From positions 5,642,001-5,706,000 of the forward strand of contig NC_088320.1 of NCBI RefSeq assembly GCF_910592395.1: 64,000 nt of DNA. Direction: 5' to 3'. Made by a program: the position numbers and the translations under genes. Numbering within the stretch: the first letter of the stretch is position 1; each line of letters opens with the position of its first letter. Shown here one piece after another: positions 23,188 to 35,100 of the stretch. Origin of the DNA: Lineus longissimus. Its lineage: Eukaryota; Nemertea; Pilidiophora; Heteronemertea; Lineidae. Under the pieces are notes generated by a model, which saw only the letters and a list, made by a program, of their open reading frames with translations, had not been told where the DNA came from and did not search any database.

Positions 23188-23462
23188 ACTTAAAGCTGAC
23201 ATGCATGCATAAAAACCCAAACGACAAAAATAGAAAACACAAACGCCCGACCACCAAAGACAAACTGCACTTGAAACATGATAGACACCCAGCGACAGGT
23301 CTCACTTTACTGCACAAACACAAGTTAATTGACGAGACAGGTCACAGAGAAAAAAAAAATTATACCTCGAGCGGGTTCGAACTCGGAACCCTCGCCACTT
23401 CATCCTTTCCGTCTTTTCTAATTTGGCCGTTAGGGTTTTTATACATGCATGTCAGCTTTAAA
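23188..23462. mobile_element. small element with 34-bp terminal inverted repeats
   Basis: Left end ttaaagctgacatgcatgca (continuing taaaaaccc) at 23,188-23,221 is the inverse of 23,428-23,462 with about two mismatches. The 275-bp interior has a gcgggttcgaactcgg box B-like stretch. This size and structure fit a MITE. The 125-codon frame across it (23,205-23,582) is not considered a gene. Confidence 0.75.
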
Positions 23463-23906
23463 AGGACAACCTGGGCGTGGGATTTCCCTGGCCAGAAGGA
23501 TAATACCTCTGCTTGTCACCATGCGCCGCCACTTATCTCAAATAACGATTTTCGCCAGTGTGCGAGGCAGTTTTGGACATGACCTGTGAAATTCAGGCAG
23601 GCCTAAGGTTACACCCAGTTTTTGTGCACTGTTTATTGCAGTTCAATGATGTATTTCAATTTTCCTGTCTGGACTGAGAAGTCACGGTTCTACTGGAAGC
23701 CATTTTTGTAGGAAAAACCACCATATCTCATGCCACAGTTGTCCATTTAATAGCACTGAATACAAGAGGGGGTAGGCCTATCACTAAACCATGGTCATTT
23801 CATAACACAAGCCTGGGAACAACTGGCAGGGTTTATCAAAGCTCTGGGATGCTATTCTCCGACTGATCCTCGATCGTCGCACAGTTGGCAGCACAGAGGT
23901 GAAATG

Positions 23907-24184
23907 AGACGATTGGTGATCACTAATTCCTAAGGGCTAGAGGGAAGTAATTATGATATGATCTCCACCGCCCGACCCGATGACGCCATTACCGGAATTC
24001 AGGGTGGGAAATACCCCCAAGTATTTACATCACAATGGCGGCAACTTCAGTTCTGAAGTAATCGATGAGCTAGAAGTTGCCACCCTAAATTCCGGTTAAG
24101 ACGTCATCGGGTCGGGCGGTGGAGATCATATTATAATTACCTCCCTCCAGCCTTTAGGATTTAGTGATCACCTAGACGATTGGT
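23907..24184. mobile_element. 256-bp foldback element with 11-bp target-site duplication
   Basis: The element (23,918-24,173) starts gatcactaattcc and ends ggatttagtgatc plus acct. Its arms of about 90 bp are imperfect inverse copies (gatctccaccgcccgacccg versus cgggtcgggcggtggagatc). The 11-mer agacgattggt flanks it on both sides (23,907-23,917 and 24,174-24,184), as expected for a target-site duplication. It sits at the edge of a coding-like exon on the minus strand. Confidence 0.85.
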
Positions 24185-25000
24185 AATTTCTGCAATGTCT
24201 TCATGTAAATGTCTCTGAACTACTTCGATTGTATGCCTTATCTTTCTGATCCGGTCAAGGTCCTCATCATACATATCACATGTCACAGTATCAAGGGCTG
24301 ATTGGTTCAGAGATAGAATGTGTTATGAGCAAGTGACACATTGCGCCAAGCACGTGGCGTGTGTCGTCATAAAACATGGCAGACATGACCGATCGTCTCA
24401 TTTTCTTGCTGCCAGAACGACATAGTACCATAGATAGGGTATGGGCTAACAGTGTCCGCCTTTCAAAGGTCAGCTGAGCCGAGTGTGGAAATATTCAGAA
24501 CAGCAGTGTCGGATTTAGGGGTCCCGCATGAGTCATCCCTCTTTGATATTTTAGGGCACCTCTCCTCAAGAACCCTCCCCCTCATTTTCAGGATTGCACC
24601 TTCGGCTCTATCATGAGTTCTCATTGGTGGGGCAGCGCCCCCCCCCCGCTTCTTTCCCAAATTTCTGGATCCGCCACTGCTGCAGAGATGAGAAGTTTCA
24701 AAAGAATACATGCATGTGCGATCAAGGAAGTTTCGATAGAGAAATATAACTCACCATGATGGTGTTCACGTCGTATCTTGTGATAAACCGGTTGGGCAGC
24801 ATTGGGTGTGCCAGACAACTGTCTGGCGTCTGCAAGAAATGAAAATGAAAAGATAAGATAAGATTGTACATTGTATCAGACAATAGTCGCAAAATTTGGG
24901 GAGAAAAAGTTGTGGAGAAATCAGGCTGAACTCACCAATGTTGAACCAGTGCTTCGACTTGGCGTCGACACAACCGAACGATTGTGTTCCCAAAACCGGT
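24172..25000 (-). CDS. partial unrecognised gene, three exons
   Basis: Minus-strand exons 25,000-24,936, 24,829-24,755 and 24,297-24,172 join in phase 1 with good acceptors (cattttcatttcttgcag before the second) and two GTGAGT donors. The peptide runs PVLGTQSFGCVDAKSKHWFN, then a linker rich in His/Arg ending EHHH, then a charged helix DEDLDRIRKIRHTIEVVQRH of coiled-coil type. The first exon enters in phase 2 and needs an upstream exon not found here. The third exon's donor (GTGATC) lies in a foldback element; without that insertion the frame would run 17 more codons to a TAG. The exon may therefore be a disrupted last exon, or may splice to 20,458, whose phase also fits. Family unknown. Confidence 0.5.
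24470..24690 (-). repeat. probable transposon tail
   Basis: Carries a C-run (about 24,639-24,647) and a ggatccgccactgctg ending of a kind I associate with repeated DNA in marine invertebrate and fish genomes. Minus-strand frames read SGGSRNLGKKRGGGAAPP, a low-complexity repeat translation. No copy elsewhere in this window confirms it. Confidence 0.35.
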
Positions 25001-25604
25001 CTGTTATGCCAGGAGCACAGCCAAATTCAACACCCCGTATTGAGTACGTTACGTCAGAGAGCTTACCAAACCACTCATCTAGTCAAATTGTGATTTTCAA
25101 TCAAATTCATTGACCCATACACGAAAATGCTCACGATATAAAGCTGATTGGTCAAATACTGAGGTCACGGTCGAATGAACAGGAGTCGGACAACAAGTGA
25201 CATAACTTCGTGGAAACTTGGCTTTTGTGGTATTTTTAAACGAGTCTATGTGACGTAACATGATTGTTGAAATTTATAGTCAGTAGTATTCACACATGGC
25301 AAATTTTTTAAAATTCAAGTTCAAGTTTGCGCACCGAGCGATTGAAAGTGGTCCGTTTTCGCGTACGTTGGGTGCGCTCAGATGAATTGATAGCTTATGC
25401 TGCCTCGCCTGTCCAACTGAGAGTTATGGCTGGTCAAATCGTTTTTTCCCCACCACGGTCAGCTCGCCATCATGAGCCATTGACCATTCACACAAGTAGA
25501 TTTATTCACACCGGCGCCACTGAAGTGCGGGTGCTGGACATCATGTATTTAAAAATCGTCTGCTAGTACATACAGTTGTGTGAGTTCACTAGAGCTTGCT
25601 CTTT
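25001..25604. other. no supported gene
   Basis: A 79-codon plus-strand frame (25,327-25,566) ends in TAG but has no splice or domain support. Confidence 0.35.
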
Positions 25605-25835
25605 ACATATTATGTACTGCAGAAATTTCTGATCACATGGTCGTGTATTTAATTATTATCGAGGACACCCGGAGCCCCATCAGCTAAACAGAGCTAGCAA
25701 ATGGACATAACATTACGCTGAGGACTATCGACGAGGTACCCCAAGACGTCCCAGAGACAATGTCACATTCTGGTCATGTTAGAATGGATATACATTGTAG
25801 TTAATGTTTATTGGTTTAAAGACAACCGGCATACC
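25605..25835 (+). repeat. dispersed repeat, copy B
   Basis: Near-identical partner of 16,395-16,610 in the same orientation, with a small insertion near its 3' end (tacattg before tagttaatg). Confidence 0.92.
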
Positions 25836-25884
25836 ATTTGATGTTATAAGGCGTATTAATTCTATCTAATGATGTGTTTCTTTG

Positions 25885-26047
25885 AGGGGACGACGCAGCC
25901 AGTGTCGACGACAACGCTGAACACTCCGCCGACGTAGCGCGCACTGTTATCACGACGTTCAAAGCCCGTCAGAGCGAAATTTTAAACCTCCAGTCGCGAC
26001 GTCCTACTCCTACTCTCTCGGTGGTTGTGCCAAATTCTTTGAAATAA
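25885..26047 (+). CDS. candidate terminal exon, unrecognised
   Basis: An open frame of about 53 codons with coding-like composition reads DDAASVDDNAEHSADVARTV and onward to SVVVPNSLK and TAA at 26,047. It has no ATG, and a stop just upstream means it must be entered by splicing (possible acceptors end gacgcag or cagccag). It is CpG-rich compared with its surroundings, so it may instead be part of the promoter of the next gene. No upstream exon was found. Confidence 0.28.
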
Positions 26048-26100
26048 TTTTGGGTCAGTTAGAATTTATTCATTTTAGCAATTTACATATCGTGTCAGGC

Positions 26101-29100
26101 ATGGAGACAATGTCCGCAGGCCAAGACGTACAGCGGAACGAAAATGCTAGTCCAAAGGGAGACGAAGGTGTGCTTTCTTTGAATCTGGCAAGTAAAGTCG
26201 TTGAAAAAGCCGAAAAATCAATCGCCGTTACATTGAGCGGCGGGGATTCCCCTGCATTAAAGGTAGGAGTGTTAAATTGTTCTTGTATAATTATAGTCCT
26301 TTCAATCGCGTCCGAGTGGGGCGCGGGCGTGATTGTGTCTTGAAATTTGATGACGATGTCGATGATGATGTCGATGATGATGTCGTTGATGAAGCATCAC
26401 CTCATGATCCTGGTTTGGTTTGTCCATTTCATGTAAAAAAAGAATTCAGATTTTTGGTTATTAATTTCGCACAGAACAGAATGTTATATTTCATCTCGGA
26501 CTTCAAAGTCCCCCGTACCCCGTCTGCTGGCGCAGGGAAGTGTCTTGTCGGATGTGAACTGGCCTCGGCACTGCGATGCTGCCTCAATTCTGGCATTGGC
26601 ATCGACCGTGTGTTTATATTTTGATTCATATTCAAGAACGATATCTCTTCTAACGTCAGAGAACCGGTATTTGATTTGAATATTTCAGGAACAAACAGAA
26701 TATAAGGGGAACGACGTGAATGAAATATCACTAAACGATATCGCGGCTAGCAATAACGAGCTGAAGGAAAGTTCAAAGTCGGAAAGAACTGAAATTGAAA
26801 CAACTGTGCCTGTGGCTGACGACAGAAATGGCGGCGGTAATGAGAACGATTTCCCTGTTGTGATCGGCGGAAAACTCGCCCATCGTTACGAAGTCGATAG
26901 TCAGACAGTTGAGATGGTTGAGGAAGATTTCGACATCATTGAGGATCTTGAAGAACTGCTGGACGAACAGGTGGAAACATTTATCAATAGAATAATCCTG
27001 GATCAAGTTCAGCAGAACGACGGCACGCTTTCACCCGAGGAGATCGAAGCCGCGATGTGCGAGAGCGCGTCAGACTTTGAGATCATTGACGCTGATGAGG
27101 GTCGTGATCGTGGTGCAAGCGATGCGGCGGTTGATGGAGATGTTGTCAACCCTGGCCAGGTCATTCCGGGGTGGAAGGTTCTCGGCTCTGATGGCTTGCT
27201 TCGCAATTTGGAGAGGAGTGCGAGCGACCAACACGCTGATGTGGAGGTCGAGGAGAAAATGGATGCTTTGGCTGCGGCAGAAGCCGCAGATCAAGTCCAC
27301 CAAAGCCGCGAATGGCGTGCACTTGGTTCATATGAGTTGGCCGACATTGAGGATCCTTCCTCATACTATCCATCCGACCCAGAAGGAGACATCGACTACG
27401 ACAGTGTTGTCTGCCAGGCGTGCCTGCGTGGTATAGAGCAGTGCGCATGCGCCAATTTTGAAGCAGATAGAAGTCAGAAGAAAAAGCCAATTGACGAAGT
27501 GGTGCAGTTGCCGAAATTCGATGTAAACGCCCCAGGCAATTTAGAGGATAGCTGTGATGGTGACGTCGAAGACTCTTGTTCGCAGCCAGATGATATGGAA
27601 TTCGGTTCAGGTTCTCGCGCTCAGCGCCAAAGTCACACTCACAAAGGCCCGAAATCCGGCAAGACTCCTCCGAGCTTTGCAACTGTTCGGCCACAGCCAC
27701 GGCGCCCAGCGCGGCCAGGGAACCAACCAAGCAAAGCCAAGGATGGTAGGGACACTCATGACCACGACAGTGATTCAGTCGACGAGGAAAGGTTGCAAAA
27801 GATGAAACAGACTGAAAGCTGTCTGGGCGCCATAAAAAAGGCATGCGCGACTGCGGCAAGTAAGTATAAATATTCTTGCATATTGCGGCTGAATTGCATT
27901 GAGTATTAGAAGATATTTTAAGACTCCAACCGGCGAAATCCCTGATACATATATTTCAAAAGATAAATTAAGTTCTACGTGTATGCAATGTATGGGCGTC
28001 ACCTCCCAAAAAAGCCCCGCAATAAAACGTTATAGGCCTACAGTCATGTACCTTTCCCTGGTTCTTTATGGTTATGCCCTCAAGGCCCGGCTGCTCAATA
28101 GGCGTTAGGAGTAGGCTACTGTTCATGAAATCTGTTACTGAAGGAGGTAACGCTAAATTGAGTGTACGCTTGCGTTTTCTATAACGCTGATTGCGCAACT
28201 TGACCCAATGATTCTAGTGTATCTTCAAAGTTCAATCTCAATGATTGGAGGCAATCTTCCCGATGCGTGCTGATGTAACCTATTAAGTTTTCGCCTCATG
28301 TTTTTTTCAATGCCGTTACAAGTGTGACTTATTTGACAGTAATTTTCATCCAAAACGAAAAACCTTACACTCTCATCAACCTCAAGGGAATTTGCAATTC
28401 TTTCAGTCCTTGCGGAGCCAGAGCGGGAGGAGGGAAACGTTGATGGCCGTAGGAATAGCCACTCCAAGCCAGCCCGCAGTCCCATGATTAAGAAGCAGTG
28501 GCATCAGCAAGAAAAACACCGCTCAGTCCCGAAAAGTAAGAACCAACAACGTAAACAAAAGAAACATGTCAATAAATATATTTTGAAACTCCAAAAGGCA
28601 GCAGAAAACGGCGACCTTGTTGCAGCGGCGGAACTCACCACCTTCGAGTTCAAGGTCGAGACGGAGATAAAGGACGTTGGATTTGGAGACGAGGTCATCT
28701 TGCATATGCCTCTTTTACAGCTGAGGTAAGTGATTCCTGTTTGTTACGAATGCGACCACAGGCGAACATGGGCTATCGAGTTAAACCAGAGAGAACATTA
28801 GCCTCTAAAAAGAAATGGCGATTGTACAGTGCACCACGGCTGCAATTTTTGTTGTGAAACGATGAACGTGCGAGTTAAAGCCAACTACCTTGAAGCTTTC
28901 TTTAGACAGCATGACGTATTTAATTATCAATGAGTTATTAATTAGTTTGGTTGCGCAACAAAAAAAATGATTCTTGATTTTGCAGGGAATATGCGAAAGT
29001 GCAATCTCAGAGAGCGGCGCACGAGTGCGAGGACTACTGGAACCAGGTGGTGGTGAAAGAAAAGCGCCGATTGGCTGATGCTTTTGCTGATATCTATGTC

Positions 29101-30069
29101 AAAAATGGTGCGTAAATCATAGTTCGTTCCCCCTCGTAGTACAAGACGAGTAGGGCATACAAAATGGCTTCCAGCACGACCGTTACTTCTCCAAACATGA
29201 TAACTGAAGAATCATTGAATTGCAATTAACAATGTGCATGTACTAGAACGTGGTGTAACAATAGGCCTGCCTGAAATTCAAATGCCTTGCCCAAAATTAC
29301 CTCGCAACACGGAAAATCATTACTATAGATGAGCATTACATGTAGTGTGATACCACCGGTGGCGGAACATGGTGTGAAGCAGGGGCATTATCCTCCTTGC
29401 CAGGTAAAGCTCACGCCCAAGTTGTCAGCAAAATGATTCCCGGAAGATGGAGATCTTGTATTTTGTATCTTGAAAATATTTATCATGTAATTTTTTTATA
29501 GCATCAATAAAAAAACTGAACGCCGAATTGGATAAAGCCGATCGAATGATATCAGGAAATGCACGTTTAATCGACCAACTCGAGGCAGAGGTAAGCAATT
29601 AGTTAGGTTTGGGAGACCTACTAACGTTTTCAATGCACTATTTTGACGTGAGCGTCTGAAGTGTTGTTTTTTTAGCAAAGGTAACATCGCAGGCGATATT
29701 ATTGTCATTTCAGCGCGACTTCGTACGTATTATCGCAATAGGACTTGGCGATATTAGGACGTCTGGTTTATTTTTATGATAATGGGCGTCATCAACTATC
29801 CAAGATGGCCGTTATTCATTTACATACTTTGTACTTCGTCGTTCGTATACCAATGCAAGGGCCGCGAAGTCATCCAAGGTTTGCTGCAGCAACAACACGT
29901 CAACTAAATACATGCGTTATCTTAATTTCAGGTAAAGCAATTGCGAGAATCGAAAAGACTTCGTTCATTTAACAAGAAGAAACAGAAACAACGACAACGC
30001 GATGAGCAGGGAAATCAACCCAGAACCGGATCTGATGATCACAAGGCGAGAAAATCACGTGACCAATAG
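26101..30069 (+). CDS. 666-aa acidic, coiled-coil protein of unknown function
   Basis: Coding exons 26101-26262, 26689-27859, 28407-28725, 28986-29107, 29502-29590 and 29932-30069; all splice sites are GT-AG and the phases agree. The N-terminal two-thirds is acidic and probably disordered. It contains DFDIIEDLEE (134-143) and DFEIIDADEG (183-192), two W-x-x-LGS repeats (WKVLGSDG at 216, WRALGSYE at 263), and a possible zinc knuckle C-x2-C-x6-C-x-C (Cys 296, 299, 306, 308). Pro/Arg/His-rich sequence follows (about 350-420). From about 470 the protein is helical and charged (KLQKAAENGD, RAAHECEDYW, KKLNAELDKA), a probable coiled coil, ending in a Lys/Arg/Gln-rich tail (SFNKKKQKQRQ) like a nuclear signal. 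The [DE]F-x-x-I and W-x-x-L motifs in acidic context resemble ATG8-interacting motifs, but that is inference. I cannot name a family. Confidence 0.8.
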
Positions 30070-30902
30070 TCAGCACGTGACTAAACGCAGACATAGTGAC
30101 TGTCGATGTTGTTCCATCCCATGTATGGTCATCGTTTGTCCAGTATACCGTTTTTAATTAAGTCGATCCCTGCCAATATTGCCGCCATCTTGAGCACGCG
30201 CCCTGGCTTCTGGAAAACGGCTGTTCCGAATTGCAATTCCCCTCCCTCTAAAACAAAACATTGCCAAAGCCGACGTGTTCAACAGGCTAATGTTATGCGT
30301 CCATTTTGATACACCAGACACGACGCAACACAAAGTAAATATCTTTTTCTTGTTCATGGATATGTCGGGTCTTAAGGAAGCATTTGAAGCAGTCGAATCA
30401 GAGTATATTTGCAATTACTAAACTTTGCCTATAAATATATTTCATCTCATGATAGTTTATAGTTTACCAATGTGATGCAAAAACTTTTGCGAGAATTTTA
30501 TTTTTAAAATATTTACTCGTGCTATGGTGGTGGAATTTATATTTCCCTATTAAAACAAAATATTGACACTATTTTTCGCTTTTACTTGTTTTATCAAAAT
30601 GTCAATTTTCACGGTTTCATAAGTTACCGTCACTATCCTTTTTGGCTGCTGTGCAAAAACTATACATTGATAACTGAATTCTTAAAAGTTTAGCTTTTTC
30701 TCATATTCTCACCACCTCCTTCTCCATACACGGTTCGCTCTTTTTGTTCATTTTAATAGGAGTTTTTGCAAAGCCCCTAAAAACGCTAAAGCGAACACCC
30801 ATGTCCCATCGCCAGGTTGTTCAATAACAACTTACCTTAAAAGCAATCCAACACGTTCGCTCCCCATAAAAACATTCACGAGAGGGCAATAGGCGATTTC
30901 AG
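30070..30902. other. 3' flank, no supported gene
   Basis: Probably includes the 3' UTR of the preceding gene, though no clear AATAAA was seen. The 67-codon frame at 30,106 is not supported. Confidence 0.35.
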
Positions 30903-31242
30903 CGGTAGCATACAAACCGAAGGTGGACTGATGACCGACCGAGAGATGGCAACCAGTACCGACACTTACTGGTCCTATCCGGTAAGCATTTGTAACCAAC
31001 ATGAATGGTGTGTGCCATTGCCATCATAAAACAGATCGAGTAACAACCTCACTTAATTTGGGGTCAAAATATATCATTCGTATACCTTTTTATTTTCATG
31101 GGAATGTTACAAATCATATTCTGTTGAAAACATATATTCTGACTAAATTATATTCACTGATATGTTGCTTATTTTGAGACTGTTTCGAATACAGGTTGTT
31201 GGAGGCCCTAGACAGTTGGACAAACGGAATGAAAGAAAGTGA
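30903..31242 (+). CDS. two-exon candidate: short protein or 3' end of a gene
   Basis: Exon 30,903-30,981 follows an acceptor (ggcgatttcag) in phase 2 and ends CCG before a GTAAGC donor. Exon 31,195-31,242 follows tttcgaatacag and runs 15 codons to TGA. Together they read MTDREMATSTDTYWSYP then VVGGPRQLDKRNERK. If ATG 30,931 is the start, the product is only 32 residues; if entered by splicing, it is the C-terminus of a larger protein whose other exons I did not find. Splice signals are good; function unknown. Confidence 0.4.
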
Positions 31243-32067
31243 AAACAATTCCAGCGCGTTCCTTTGTTATTTGTGATCACTTTTATCGCTTGAGAAAGGC
31301 ACTGCTAGGTGTGGCTAAGGTTATATCCCACACAAGAGCGTGGCTCGTCTTAATATCCGTACATCCAGAAGACCTCCATTCATATGTTAAGTCACGTGAT
31401 AACTTCCAGCCAATTGACGATCGTGAACGAAGAGGTTCGGGCTTTTTCGGGTTATTCCGGTTATTACCAGACTGATTTTGTCCTGTTCCTTATCACATCT
31501 GAGAAGATTGGACCCTCGTCAGAGAAACCTGTGAGTTAGAAGTTGGTGAAATATTAGCTTCACTTCAACATGGGTGAAATATCAACGCTTTTCCTATAGT
31601 AGCACGCGGACATGTTTAAGTGGGAGAAGGACACGGAAAACAACAACACCGTAGGACATTATTGCAGCTTTAACGGAGATTGCGCCTAAAAACTCCATCA
31701 TTGAGTTAATGCCTGCTTCGAGATATCACGAACAAAAAAGGTACAACTATTGTTCGACAGGTAGTAGTTGAACAAGGAGAGCGATAGTAATCACCAAACT
31801 GCATTTAGTTTCGAAACGGGAACGTCCAATCTTGCCGTCCGAAGTCTTTTGCAACCAATATTCCATAGTTGAAATGAGCACTTGGATCAAGTAACAATGA
31901 CAATAACCCTAGTGGGTTGTGAGGTATGCAATCATGTACCACCATTCCGCCCTCTCTTGGCTGCAGCAGAACATTGTCTCCATTTGAAAGCATGCCGGGT
32001 CGAATTTCAGCAGAAATGAAAACGCGGGAGTAACCGGTGTGAATGGGTGTGTTCGTGCGCGGAATGT
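31243..32067. other. intergenic; 3' flank of the cysteine-module gene
   Basis: No convincing exon. Short frames on both strands have no support. Confidence 0.4.
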
Positions 32068-32189
32068 TTATTTCTGGTCTACCGATACGTCATCTTCGTC
32101 CTCTGTGCCCCGTTTGCTGATTGCTGATGCGCTACAGTTGCAGGCGGCACCGCCCATTCCATAATAGCAGAGTGTATGGCAGGCGCCAC
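32068..32189 (-). CDS. module 6 exon (last) of the cysteine-module gene
   Basis: Reads ACHTLCYYGMGGAACNC, then SASAISKR and an acidic tail (GTEDEDDVSVDQK) before TAA. The second CxC has Asn in place of Asp. The stop codon lies inside an AATAAA (32,072-32,067), the only poly(A)-type signal close by. Confidence 0.85.
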
Positions 32190-35100
32190 CTAGTGAGAGA
32201 AGAGAAAATTATCAGAAAGTATTATTCTATTACCTTTATGATCATGATGAGTAGATCGCTTTACTAGTTTTTACAGGACGGTATTGTTCCTAGAGATTGA
32301 TCGATCCCAAAATGAAATCGAAATGTGCATCTAATTACTTCATGTTATTCTTATAATCTCACTAACCCATTTCTTACAACCACAAAAAAGAAGACAACAC
32401 CATCAAAAGGACAAACGCAGTTCTTACCGTGTTGTCGGCTACCTAGTTTCCCACGTGCTAAAAATCACGAATAATGCATCATTCTACTACCTAAGAATCA
32501 TTACGTTTGCACTGCAGGCCCCTGAGAACCAATTTCGAACAATTCAGGTCCTCCCAAGATTGTGCCTATTGTTCCGTAAGCCTAATCCCTGAACAGATAG
32601 TCTCGGACAATGGGCGGGTTAGATCAAACAATGGACAGCGCGCGATATGACCAACACTGGTCAAACTAGATAGTTATAAAGTCGTTATTTTTCAGTCAAT
32701 TTTGAATTTTGAAAAAGCTATTTGTTAGAAAAATATATTTGTAGGCGAACTGTCTAGTTTCCAAAAGCATCGCAGCAAATTGTCTACGCAGAGCCTAATC
32801 ATTGGTCTCCTCCGAATGAGGTTTATTCAAAGTACCTCGTTTTGAAAGCTCCACGACTCGTTTACTTATTGCCGAGGCGTTGCAGTCGCAGGCTGAGCCT
32901 CCCATTCCGTAATAGCAGAGAGCACTACAAGCTTCGAAACCTACAAAAATATGAGTTGACGTTAGTTGTTTTAATATTTATTTGCAGTTTCGCAATCCTA
33001 AAGCCTCGCGCAGACGAGCGATTAGTTGCTGCACCCTGCCATTATACTCACGGGGATGTGCTACTAAAATATCTTAGTTTGCCTGAAAAATAGTTTATCC
33101 ATGTTTTGACTAGTTTTAAAGAAAGATGTGTTTGCATTACACGAATTTTGCAAGGCACGTGGATGTGCGCTCTTTATAGCAACTTCGTGTAGGCGACGCC
33201 TTCCCATAGGCATACTTCTCATTGGCCTCCACCCACCTGGTCGTTTGAGTAGATAATGAGATCTTTTCCCGAGTGCGTTGGCGCTGCAGTCGCAAGCAGA
33301 TCCTCCCATACCGTAGAAACAAAGTGCGCCGCAAGCTTCATCTGGAGGTGAAAAATATCGTAAGAATTAAATTCTAATTATAGTATATAACGATGATTGC
33401 CGCAAATCGGCCAAACACAGTATGTGCACATCAACCAGGAAAAACTTCACTTGGAGCACAATTATTTTAGTATAGCCAAAGCGTGATAAGAGGACTGGAA
33501 CACACGCACTGGCACACAAAATGTCCAAGTTTGTAAAAAAAAATTGACAACAGCATAAAGACCTAGTCGCCATCTACCATCTAGCATAAACAATGGTTTT
33601 CAATATACACCGCCTGTCGATATATGACGAAGGATTTAAAAAAAAAGTCTGGCCATAAGAACTGTACATTCATAGTGTGTTCCAAGGGTTTAAAGCACAA
33701 CTTACATAAGACTATACGCTATTAATGCATGTTTTTTTTATAAATGGCGACATTGCCTATCTGATGATACTAACTTCGTTTCCTACTGTTCCGTTTCACG
33801 GCGGATTTCTTACTGATGGCGGAGGCATTGCAGTCGCATGCTGAGCCACCCATACCGTAGTAGCATAAAGCACCGCATTCGGCACCTGAAAAGGAAATTG
33901 ATAACAAAAATAAGAATAAATTACTGGATTGCATATATAATAATACCATATGGCCACAACATACTTTGCAATAGGAGAAAATCTCGACATTCATCGAGAG
34001 CACAGCACGGCCGTAACTCTTCACAAAACACGTTACCACAGAAAGACTGTAGTTGGTAAAACCTGATCGCTGCAAGTCAATACCAGTAAGTCGCGTTCGG
34101 ATAATTATAAGTACGGTCACATCATCAATCCCCCCGAAAGTTTGACGTCCTAGCCATTCCAGTCCAGTCCGTTCCGTGAATTCGACGATGCCCCGTTTCG
34201 CCACCTGTGACCCTTCGATGTCAGTGCATCATATGATAATTGAGGACGTTTAATAAGGGATGGTCGTCTCATGTTACAGTGCAAGTTATTGGGGTCAACG
34301 CTATTAACCTTGGTTGGATGTGTGTGAATGGAAGTCTGGTCACGTGTACGCGATGAGGTTACCCAATGAAATAAACTACATGTATTCATCTTGAACTGGT
34401 GGCGAGGTTCATGGAATCAAGACAGTCTGCAATCCAATGATACAATAACGTAGTGTCCAGAGTCCAGTGTCCAGATCTGCGTCCAGATTTTACCAACTAC
34501 TCTGGGCTGCCGGTCTAAAAGTTTCGCCGTGATACAACTGGGCTGAACTGATAGCATTGCTGAGGCAGTTGATATAATAAAACATGACATATAAATACAT
34601 GAACGACACACTAAACATCAGCTGCAAGTTCTAGCGACAACACAAAAAGCATAGACAAGACGGATCTTTCGAGAAATTACCATTTTTAACCAAGGGGCAT
34701 TTGGTGTTCTGTTTAACCGAAAATTAATGCGTATAACCTTCATTCAATTAGTTCGACGGAAGAAGGTTCGGGCAATTAACTCCATTAACGAACTATTTAT
34801 AACATTGCCAATTGGAACTCATTTCACTTGTAGAAACTTTGATGCCCGTATGACCATGTTCTATTAAGTAACCTGGCTGTTTTAGAACTCACGTGACTTG
34901 CAGCCATCACGACTAGTCTGAATTAGTAAAAGAATTGAAATTGGGGCAGTGCTCTGTTGTTCGTGCTGTTGGGATACGGTAAGGTAGCGAGAGATTAAAG
35001 GCAATTTGTCAATGTCAGAGGATTAAAGGAAGAAAAAAACCAAAGGGTGGAATATTCCCAGTTGATAGACTAATTAGCTCTAGAATAGTTCATTTGCCTA

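Noticed and set aside
26345-26395. gatgat/gatgtc repeat as coding Asp-rich sequence
   Set aside because: Lies in intron 1 of the 26-kb gene, between a good donor (26,263) and acceptor (26,688); treated as a microsatellite.
27161-27859. 232-codon minus-strand frame
   Set aside because: Antisense shadow of the large second exon of the 666-aa gene, which has consistent splicing on the plus strand.
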